A DNA stretch of 50,787 bases, from contig NW_019773773.1 of assembly GCF_001039355.2 (NCBI RefSeq), positions 1-50,787 of the forward strand. Direction: 5' to 3'. The stretch is from Lingula anatina. Taxonomy: Eukaryota; Brachiopoda; Lingulata; Lingulida; Lingulidae. A model generated the notes under the pieces. That model did no database searches, was not told the DNA's origin, and saw only the letters and a program-made list of their open reading frames with translations. Of this stretch, positions 1 to 11,675 are shown one piece after another; the stretch's first letter is position 1; the number at the start of each line of letters is the position of its first letter. A program made the translations under genes and the position numbers.

Positions 1-60
1 CATGTCAAATTAATTTTCAAATTTTACGTTAAATAACACATATGTCTGTAAAAATTCTAG

Positions 61-3000
61 GAGCATTACCTGCCATACATTTTAAGAAGCAAGGTGAAAC
101 TATTGCTGCAGGGCAATGAAGACCAGCAGGACTTGCTGGATTTTGTAGATAATTCCATGAAAGTAGAGGAACAGAAAGTATTTTTGGAAGTGAGTACAAA
201 TTAGTCACCAGAATATTCAGTTGATTCATAAATAGAACCTACTGCTCCCATGGTTCATTGAACATTACAGTAACAAGTGCTTTGTGTCTGAATTTTAGAG
301 TGTCTATTTCAGTTCCTGGTTTGTGTAACTGCAGATTTAACTTTTGATTTTTCTCTTCAGATACAAATATTTGTAATTTCTAGTCTGTATAAAACCATTT
401 CATCTACAGCTGTAAGCACTGCACTTACACAAGTAGACACTTGCAAACATTCATATATGTTAATAAAACATACATGTACACATGCACTTACATGCTAGTG
501 CATGCATGCATTAATAATGGTTTTATACCACTTGTTGCAGGCCCGCTATAGTGAGGAACTGGCTTTACTGTACTTGTTCCAAGAAGACTATGCGAGAGCC
601 AGGCACTACACCAGCATTGTATTCAAGACATTCCTTCAGGTGTGGAACCCACTGGTCTTAATTATCTGATATATATATATATATAATTTATATATATATA
701 TATATATATATTAAGTAGTTCTGGTCATCATCATCATCATCATCATCAGGGATTGTTATCAAATTGTCACATTTTGTATATTTGCTTAAATATGTTTTAG
801 TGTTTAAGAAACTGAAAATACAGGGGAAGGGGGGTCTACTTTTACAGCATTATTCTTATCTCTGTCGTTTTGACAATGTCAGGTCTATATTACACCTCCT
901 TGAGTGGAATTATACGAAGGATAATCTCCGTAGTTTTCTTGATATATCAAATAATTAATATTATCATTATAATTGATGTTATTAGTTTATCTTAAAGGGA
1001 TAATAACTCTTCGTATGAGATCTATATTTCACAATAAAAACATTGTGAATAACTCACAGAAATATAATATATTCTGTTTTACCACAAAAATGGCAGTTAT
1101 GGCTATTATTCTGATATCTGAGCTTGTCTTTAGACCACGTGACCTCCATTGATGGCTATACTCTGTTAAAATCTCTTAAGAGATTTTAACAAAAAACCAA
1201 ACTTTTTAGAAAAAAACCAGGGACTAACTTTGAATGTTAAAATGGATTCATTTACCATTGGTAAGTGTGGGAAAATTGTTGTTTACTCCAGGAAAATTCA
1301 TTTTTTGGCCAAAACGAAGAATTATTATCCCTTTAATTTTCATTTTGTTTAGCCATTCAGTTGGAAGTTAGGTGAAATAGTCTTATGTCTACAGAAAAGT
1401 TTTTTTCTATATTCTCTGATTTTAGGATTGGGGCAGTATTGACACATTGATGACTACCACCAGAATTGGAAAATTACAGATCCTTCAAAAACTGACAGAA
1501 ATGCAAGAATTTTTAGATTTTGTGAGCAATGAAGGTAAGACTAAATTATCTAGACATTGTCAGAATGAGCTATTTTCATTTGTTCATGTTCTTTTGCAGA
1601 GAAGTGATTTTATTTAATATATGGTTTAATTTTACCATTAGGGTTTCTATTCATAAAATCTAGTCTGTAACTGCATCCATACTTCAGCAATTTCAGCTGC
1701 TGTTCTGTCATTGTTGACTTTTCAGATGTGAATACAACTTTGACCATGGCCCAAATTAATGTACCTCAGGACTTGAGTTCTATCACAGACAACTCTTAAC
1801 CATGGTCAAGACGTGTATGTCTACATTTGGAGCTCATTATTTTTTCATGAATTAAAAACGTTTATTTTCCTATTCAGACACCTTCCAAGACTCCCAAGCT
1901 GCTCTAAGTTTGGTGACAAGATGGCAGACGAGATCACCAGATCCCATTGTGGAGCCGTGCAATATCTGGGATGATATTGTTACAAACCGGTGAGATTTTC
2001 TAGTCAGTTGATTCTTTGACTCTGCAAGATTACTTTTAATAAAACTATTGGTCCCTCAGGATACCAGAAAGAGAATGTGCTGGCCTGGCAGGCCAAAGCA
2101 AAAAAAAAGAAAAAAAGAAAACTGTTACTTCACAAATTTTATAGACCTTGGTTCATTTTACCTGACACTTGGAATGGAGCCAGTGTTAGCATGGCAGTCT
2201 GTCATTATAACTGTTCACTAGTGTAAAATTGTGGAAGTTTGGAAGTAAGTTGGTAGTCTGGGCAGCATTTGACAAAAGCAGTGGGCTACATCAGGACCAT
2301 TATGACTTAATATTTAGCACAAGAATGAAATTTTGAAAAGTAGTATTTAAGCATATTGCATTTTTACATTGAAGATATTTGAAATTATTCAAGTTTTGTT
2401 TGCATTTAAGCCATTTCTATTTCCACTATCCATATACTTTTATTAGATAGATAACTTTCTTTTACTATTCACAACTTTCATAATTTTGTAATTTTTCATT
2501 TTTAATCCCTTTCAATTTTGATCATCTTTTTCTGACCCATTCATTACTGGTACCCTATTTCCCTTTTCAGTTGTTTGTATGTAGACCAACTCTGCCACAA
2601 GCTGTCCTCAGTTCAGGAGGAGTTTGAGGAAGAAGACAAATTCAGAGAAAAGAGACTACAGTTTATCCTAGCTCAGGCAGAGAGTGCTGTGGAGCAACAC
2701 AACTTCCCAGTGGCCAAGAAAAAACTCAAAATCATTGAATCTGTTAAGTGACATTTTAGGTTCTGTTAAAAGTACACTGTAACTTGATAAAATTGATGCT
2801 CACTGTTTGTTAAATGGAGTTGGATGGAGAAGATATAAATCTTAGGCCGTTAAAATGTGAATAACTAATTTTATGTTCAACCGTTTAAAAATATTGCAAT
2901 TCACCATCTGTTTTATGCATATGTGGATGTGCCAGTATTTACACAACTACATACATTAATACATAGTACATACATAAAATATCTGATATTAACATATTAT

Positions 3001-6000
3001 ATCATTAAATTTGTTGTAGGAAGTGAAGAGTCTGAGTGAAAGCCCTGTCCTGATTCAGTTTTACCACTGCTATGCAAAGTTGCACAACAAAATCACTGAG
3101 GTTACCATGGATGCCAGTGCTACTTTGTCTCCTGTGCTAGGAGCTCTGGGACTTCTAGGTACATTTAATGCTGCCAGGTTCACCTTTTATAGAATTATTT
3201 TAAAGAAAGACGAGACAAAAAGGATAAGTTTGTCAGCAAGCATGATGCTCTGTAAACAATTCAGTACATTTTAGTGTATTAAACAAATAAGCATAACAGC
3301 TAAATGTTATGATCATGCAGTCTCATTTTTTCTTAGGGATAGGAAATTTTTTCTGCTTAGCAAACCAGTTCTAGATCCATTTGGAAAAAAAGTGCTGAAA
3401 AGTTTCAGTCAGTCAAATACTTTACCAATTTATTTATTTTGTCTGGTTTAACAGAAAACTAATTTACTTTGTATATTGTTTAACCTTGTGTTGATGTAAG
3501 TCTCTATGTTTGTGCATATGCCAGTTTTGTTGTCACTATTCTGAAAAAAAAAAAGAATTTAAAAGCTGGCCCTTTCATCTCTGTGCATGTAACAGTTTTG
3601 TTGCCATTTCATTTATGGTTTTTTTTAATGAGTTTTTTTTTACTTTTTGCCAGGGGGAGGGGGGGGGGTGCACCCTCAGAGTGCTTTCTAGTTTAGTTTC
3701 ATATTAGTGGTATCTTAAATTTTATTTCAGAAAGAAAACGGGATCATAAACTGTTGAAAGAGTCCAGTGTTTTAACAAGGAGACATCTGGTTCTTCAGGG
3801 CAACATCTTTGACTCTGTGACATCTAGTCTTCTTTCACTGCCAGATTTAAGCTCAGTGTCACCCAAAGATGTCCAAAAATTGGTAGAAGCAGCCGGCTGC
3901 TCCATGCAGAATGCTGACATGCAAGAGGTAAACCATTGTTTTCACAGTACTTACTGCAGTCTGATATGACATACACCTATTTTGAATTGCATTGATAGGC
4001 CCTCTTCATTGCATTTGTTTAAAATTAATAGCTTGAAGTAATGTCAGTGTGCTTGTGCATTTGTACATACATGTGTGAGTATATTTTGAACAATATTTTC
4101 AATATTGTTCCAGATCATCAATGGTCTTGTAGACAGAGGATACCAGTATATCAAAGAGGCTGTAGATATTTATGAAGAAGATTCTTCCAATGATAAAAGC
4201 ACTGTAGAGACACACATGGCTCTTGCCAAGTACTGTGACAAATATTTGAAGCTTAGAGAAGAAGGTATATTCTTACAGAATGCTAGAAACACAGATAGGC
4301 ATGGTGAAAGTTTAAGTGATTATTAAAATGGAGTAAAAAGGTTTCTTTTAAAGAATTTGTATTATTTATGATATATTGGAAGGTGTACAAATCATATGAT
4401 ATGCATACTTTCCAAGAAAAAGTTCTATTGAATATAACAAGAAAGAAAGAGTGAGTCTAATTTTAAACATAAACTTTTCAAGATGATAGTTTGACTGGTG
4501 AATCCATAGACAGCTATCCTGAGGCAGTGGTCACTTCACTCCTGAGATGTATTGAGCTTGACCACATGGATGCCAGGCAGCGTTTCCCACGTCTGTTACA
4601 GCTGGTGGAATATTATCCAGACACTATGCAAGGTTTCATTAATAAGGTAAGGTACTTGGTCCTCCTCCTGTCTGTTCATTGACATCATCAATGGAAGGCA
4701 GATAGTAGCAGTAGATTAAACCATTAATTGCTTTAATATTGTCATGTTTGCTTACCTTATTTACGGATGAAAATGTGTATAGTTTCTTCCCCCAACTACG
4801 CAGTTTGTTTTCATGATAATTATTCAGGGTGGAAAGAAGTGATCACACCTTCAACTGATGTAGGCCTCTTAATATGTTTTATAATTTTAAGTTATTTTTA
4901 AATTAGTTTTTTTTTTTGCTTTGGCAGGGATTTGCACCCTCAGAGTGCTCTCTAGTTTATTTTCATATTATAAGTATTTTAAATTGAAATATAAATATTA
5001 CTTTTCAAAGCTCAGTTAAATCTGGTGCCAGATACTAGTAAAATGGTTTTATTCAAAATAGAATATCTTATGTACTCCACGATAATTTACCCTACAGGTG
5101 TCTGTCATTCCATGCTGGATGTTCATGACCTGGATTGGTCAGTTAGTAGCCCTGCTGGACAAGCCTGAAGCCCCTGCTGTCCACAACATACTAATTAGAA
5201 TGGCCAGAGAATATCCACAGGTAGTAAAACATTTTTTTCTCTTCCTAATGTCACATTTCTTCTTTTTATGTTAAAGAATTGACAAATTATAATATGAAGT
5301 GAAGTTTTATGAGAAAAGTTGTGAGACTTCCAGGTGTACTTCAGTTATTATTCAAAGCTTACATCAAAATAGGATGATATTATTTGGTCAAGTTTGTTAT
5401 AGATAGACAACTAGCAATTATTGTTGAGAAAAAAGTGTTCATTGCTTTTTTAGTTAATCATGACTGCCCCCTTCCCCAAATCCCTCAAAGAGATGCTGCA
5501 ATAAAATGTTTTCTTGTTTTCTTTTGTATTTGAGTGTGAGATGTTGTTGATTTTCAGGCATTGGTTTATCCATTTAAAGTTAGTAAAGAGTGTTACACAT
5601 TTGAGCGATCTTCAGAAGGAAAAGAGAATCTAGCTGTTGTTGAGAGGTTGGTACATGTATTTGGAGGAGTTTATCATTCAGCATTTTAAAGTTATTTTTG
5701 TCAGAAGAACATCTGATAAGTTAAGAAGATAACCTTATATTTTATCAATGACATATTAAAGAAATGATATGGGTTAAGAGATTTTTTCTTTGAAGTGCAC
5801 ATACATATAGGCATGCACACACACTTTTTATCAATATTTTCTTTTTTCTTTCAGACTGGATTTTTCACTGAGTAAAATTCCACTTGTAGAGACATTCATC
5901 AACGCTTTAGAACAATTTGGCCAACCAAATGCGCTATTTAAGGTGACTAGAAATGAAACATGGATAATATTATTTATTTTACATGTTTTTAAGTATTTTA

Positions 6001-7157
6001 TCAGTTTGACCTTAGATAGCAGAAATAATGCTGTGCTGAGAACTTGATACTTAGGACTGATGATGTCTAAAGATAAAGATATTTAGAAAGTCTAGATGAT
6101 GAGAATTTTTTTGTTTTGGTGTGATTTCCATTTGACGTGTTACAAAATTTGGGGTAGGATGTTTTTGTGTATGGGACTATGTGAAGGGTTAAGTAAGAGA
6201 TAAGGGATTTCTCATTTCTTTAATATTTGAATTGATTTCATGTTGAAATTTGTGTAGGACTGGATAGGAGAGATGGCAAAATTGTTGCATGTCAAGCAGA
6301 GAAATGCAGATGCTGTACAGCGGTGTTACACACAAATGTACTCCAGTCTCATGATGACACAGAGGCAAGCTGGTGGAGTGTCACAAGATCTCTATGACAC
6401 AGAACCAGACTCAGTAGAAATTGGACAATACAGGCAAAAGTTTGCCAAGGTATAGTTGTTGTGTCATTAAATAGATAAAGTATGATACGCAATAGAATAT
6501 AATTGAATTTAAATGAAAGAAAAAGTGCAAAGGCTCAAATTAATCATAATCGAACTTAAAAAAATTTGACTTGTAACTAGTAATAGGTCAATCATATTGG
6601 ATATGAAATGAGTGCAAACGCCTGTGTGTGTGTGTGTGTGTGTGCACACAAGTGTGTATGTATGTGCATGCCTGCAATACGTTTAATTCCTCAATTTTGG
6701 GAATTTCTGTGAAGAAATGAAAACTTCTCCTAGAGGATCAGTCTGACAATGCTCATTTTAAAGTAAAAGAGCAGTCTGAGATGGGCCAAATTTCAACTTG
6801 TGTGCTCAGAAGTTTTTGTTTAATTACATTTCAATCAATTTATATTCTGTTTTCTATTTTATGATCCTACTTTGAAGTCCTTGGAATACAAAGGAGACAT
6901 GATTGAATGTGTTTTTTTACTAACTGTTGCTGAAAATTGAGATGTACTAAAGCTTAGTTTATATTATATAGAACTATTATATTGCAAAGACCTTGAGATA
7001 CAAAGGAGACATGATTGAATGTATTTCATACTAATTGTTCTGAAAATTTAGAAAATTGATAAACTAAAGCTTAGTTTAAATTTTATAGGCTTATTACAAA
7101 GACCTTGACAGTGCATTTGGAAAAGATGGAAAGAAAATAATGACAATGAGTGAAGAG
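61..7157 (+). CDS. PRKDC: PRKDC exons encoding the FAT region
   Basis: Exons read at 61-189, 541-639, 1426-1534, 1878-1989, 2571-2742, 3020-3158, 3731-3927, 4114-4264, 4483-4646, 5098-5220, 5558-5646, 5855-5942, 6258-6449 and 7089-7157. The first begins [11 protein letters not shown], matching a well-conserved stretch of vertebrate DNA-PKcs; later landmarks are [23 protein letters not shown] and [18 protein letters not shown]. These helical repeats wrap the kinase in the DNA-PK structure and are less conserved than the kinase, so alignment is patchy around 2571-3927. The donor after 2742 (GTTAAG) is preferred over the GT at 2748 because only the former avoids an in-frame stop at the next junction. 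The exon at 7089 is preceded by tandem copies of its own acceptor region. Confidence 0.88.
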
Positions 7158-10100
7158 GTATGAACATATTAATGGAGCTGTTTGGAAATGCATATTTTAG
7201 CTTTAATAGCACTGTATTTGGAATGTATAATTGGTCACTTTTTAAAATCAGAAATGCAATAGTGGGGATTATTTTGACTCCTGACTAAGAAAATACAGCC
7301 ATTATTAAACGTACAAATAGTTTGTAATTTTGAAAAAAAAAAATGAAAAGAAATGAAAAGAAAACTTAATATTTGTTTGATTCAATTTTTTCAAGAATGC
7401 ATAAATGATATATCAACACTTAAAATGATCTTGTTGAAAACCTGAAAGCGGTCATGTATTAGCCGTGGCAGAACATAATCTGGGTAAAAGATAGTCACAT
7501 TCATTTCTCAGAAACTAATTGGGTGATACAAGCAAGTACTTATTGAAGTTAAAATTAAGTTTTCATTATAGAGTTCCAATTTCTAAAGTGAATTTTATTT
7601 TAAGAGCTTCATAAAGGCCGCTGATGGAATCTTTAAAAAGATGGACCTGGCGTCCAAGGGTACAAAAGGTCATCCAAACCTGGTTCCATCAGAGAAACTG
7701 GGTGACTACTCCAAGTGGATGTCTGGCCTGGCTGCCCAGGACATGGACCTCAGTCTAGAAATACCAGGTGTGCACTGCATCTACCCAAAATCAGTGGTTA
7801 TGTTTTGATAACTGTTTTGACTGCAGATTTTGGTTGGAATATAATCAAGATATATTGAAGTATTTAATATGTGCACTTATTATGAAAATTCAAAAAAATT
7901 ACTACCTTTGGATTGAAAGCAAAATGTGAATCAAAATATTTACAATTATGATTATGATTTCAGGACAATATACAGGTTTGTCAAAACCTATGCCAGAATA
8001 CCATGTGAAAATAGCTGGCTTTGACTCCAGAGTCCTGGTGCTGTCCTCCATGCGTAAGCCCAAAAGGATTACTATAAATGGGACTGACATGAAAGATCAC
8101 AAATTCTTGGTGAAGGGAGGAGAAGATCTGCGGCAAGATCAAAGACTTGAACAGCTTTTTTACATTATGAATCGGGTGTTTTCTCAAGACCCAGATTGTA
8201 AACCAAGACAGTATAAACTGAGAACTTACCAAGTGATTCCAATGACCACAAGGTAGGTGTTGTGAACTTTTCCTGTAACTATAAATGGTTTTTAAAGTCA
8301 CAGTGTGATTTTGAATATTCAAAATCTTATTAAAACCTGGATTCAGGCAATTGCGTTTATTATTTACTGTGATTGTTAAGTGACAGCCAACAGAAATATA
8401 TACAGTTTGTAGAGTTATTGGTTGTATTGATTAAACTAGAGNAAAAAAAAAAAGAATAAAAACTGTTCATTTATATAATGTTTTCTTTCTTTAAATTTTA
8501 TTTCTTAAACTGTTACAAAAAGATTTCCAAACATGCATTATTGCATTGGCTGAGAAATTGCATCTATACATGTACACATAAATTATCTAACTATACCTAG
8601 TTTTATGATTCTTACGATGTACTGAATAATTTTTTTAAATAAAAATAATTATTTAATTAACATTACCGGTCATGCTCAATACATCAATAAAAAAGGATAT
8701 TACTTAATAACACAACCTTATGCGGGTAGAAGGCTACCGGCAGTTATGTATATTTACTGACAACTCTTCTGAAATTACGGACATAAGAAGAAAACGCACT
8801 TTGATAAATCGTACTCCCTAGGGGCACTTTCTTGCTATGGAGCTCTCTTTCCAAAACTTTATAAGTTTTTCCAAGATCAATTAACCTTTCTACGTGTATT
8901 CTTTTTGAGGCAATTCGTCTATCTTTAGGGGCCTAATTACTGTGCCTGGGTCAAGTTGTAACTGTCCTTTTAACATAGAAGGTGTGTTGACATGGGCAAC
9001 CCTTCACTTCAAACGAAGCCCTGAATCCTCAGGAAAATTATGCCCACCTTGCCGACTTTGACATTCAGGTACACAACAATACTGAGGCATGTTTATTAAG
9101 GCCAGTGCCACAGTCCAACGTATATGATATCCAACATGGCGACTGTGGAAGGACTGAATTCACACTAGCGACACCTGGCGCCAAGCGGGCTGGTATACCT
9201 CATTGGTCACTTTTTAAAGTCAGAAATGCAATAGTAGGGATTATTTTGACTCCTGACTATGAAAATACAGCCATTATTAAAGTACAAATAGTTTGTAATT
9301 TTGAAAAAAAAATGAAAAGAAAACTTAATATTTGTTTGATTCAATTTTTTTCAAGAATGCATAAATGATATATCAACACTTAAAATGGAGTAATTGTTAA
9401 TGATCTTGTTGAAAACCTGAAAGCGGTCATGTATTAGCAGTGGCAGAACATATTCTGGGTAAAAGATAGTCACATTCATTTCTCAGAAACTAATTGGGTG
9501 ATACAAGCAAGTACTTATTGAAGTTAAAATTAAGTTTTCATTATAGAGTTCCAATTTCTAAAGTGAATTTTATTTTAAGAGCTTCAAAAAGGCCGCTGAC
9601 GGAATCCTTAAAAAGATGGACCTGGCGTCCAAAGGTACAAAAGGTCATCCAAATCTGGTTCCATCAGAGAAACTGGGTGACTACTCCAAGTGGATGTCTG
9701 GCCTGGCTGCCCAGGACATGGACCTCAGTCTAGAAATACCAGGTGTGCACTGCATCTACCCAAATTCAGTGGTTGTTTCTTGATAACTGTTTTGACTGCA
9801 GATTTTGGTTGGAATATAATCAAGGTATATTGAAGTATTTGAAATGTGCATGTATTATGAAAATTCAAAAAAATTACTACCTTTGGATTGAAAGCAAAAT
9901 GTGAATCAAAATATTTACAATTATGATTATGATTTCAGGACAATATACAGGTTTGTCAAAACCTTTGCCAGAATACCATGTGAAAATAGCTGGCTTTGAC
10001 TCCAGAGTCCTGGTGCTGTCTTCCCTGCGTAGGCCCAAAAGGATTACTATAAATGGGACTGACATGAAAGATCACAAATTCTTGGTGAAGGGAGGAGAAG

Positions 10101-11636
10101 ATCTGCGGCAAGATCAAAGACTTGAACAGCTTTTTCACATTATGAATCGTGTGTTTTCTCAAGACCCAGATTGTAAACCAAGACAGTACAAACTGAGAAC
10201 TTACCAAGTGATTCCAATGACCACAAGGTGGGTGTTGTGAACTTTTCCTGTAACTATAAATGGTTTTTAAAGTCACAGTGTGATTTTGAATATTCAAAAT
10301 CTTATTAAAACCTGGATTCAGGTAATTGCATTTATTATTTACTGTTGATTGTTAAGTGACAGTCAACAGAAAGATATACAATTTGTAGAGTTATTGGTTG
10401 TATTAATTAAATTACATGTATACCAGTCTGTTACCTGTCAGGGTTCATACAGCTCAAACAGCTGTACATGAGGTACTGTAGTTATCTTCTACAAGCTCTT
10501 CCAGGATCACATCTTTGAGCCAGGCATCACAAAAAATTCTGGATATCCTGAATATAAATTGAAGGGGAAAAACCTAGCGGAAGCTGTAATGTTATAATTT
10601 CTCTTTAATAACAATTTATGTCTTTTATTTCAGAGTGGGATTAATTGAATGGGTCAACCAGACGAAGACACTGAAAGAAGTTGTGTATGGCACCATGACA
10701 GAACAGGAGAAGGCACAGCAAAAGTATGCTTCTTAATTTGATAACTGCCAGATATGAAACCATGTTTAACGTGCAGATTAACAAATTTCAGTTTTGTTAT
10801 CATCATCATCATTATAGATTATTTTAAACCAATAGATTTCTGATGATACACATTCACACACACACATGATATTATTTTTTCATGAACTTTAATACATGAT
10901 TTCTTGAAATAGGTTGTGATATGTTATATATTGTTTTCCAGTTACTGCATCTTATGAAATTAAGAAACATATTAAAATGAAAAGCCAAGTTAGATAATGA
11001 GATATGAAATGTAGTGATAAAATTATGAATATATTTTTTAATATTAGGGCCATGATACTACAGAGAAGCTTTCTAAGCCGTTATGGGGATCTATCAGACC
11101 CTAAGACATACTGGGGGATGTATGAAAAGTGCAGCAGAACAGAAGCTGTCAAAAGCTGCCAAGATAAGGAAAACTCTCTGCCCTGGGATCTGCTAAGGTG
11201 GATGAAAATTAATATTTCTTCACATTTACTTTGAGAACAAAGTAAGAACAGTGTTGGATTTTTTGGCTTTGATGGTTTCTTGCACACAAAATGCAGTTTA
11301 CTCATAATAAAAATCAACATATTGTAGACGGATTGTCAAATTTTTTCAGGAGGGCATATTTACAAATGAGCACCTCACCAGAGACATTTTATACTCTGCG
11401 GCGTCATTTTGCCATCTCCCATGCACTGCTGTGTATTTGTCATTACATACTGGGGATTGGGGACAGACATTTATCCAACTTTATGGTGGACCTAGAAACT
11501 GGAGGAATGATAGGGATCGACTTTGGGCATGCTTTTGGGTCAGCAACACAGGTAAGGGTTTGATTATATTTCATGATGTGATGTTTAAAATACATTTGAC
11601 TCTTTAAATATCAGTAGTATCAGTGTATTGTGGGTG

Positions 11637-11675
<39 letters not shown>

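Noticed and set aside
2743-2749. Alternative donor at 2748 for the PRKDC exon starting 2571
   Set aside because: Joining it to the exon at 3020 creates a stop codon at the junction; the GT at 2743 keeps the frame.
7981-8322. Minus-strand frame of 113 codons, repeated at 9956-10297
   Set aside because: It is the antisense shadow of the PRKDC kinase exon; the duplication simply duplicates the shadow.
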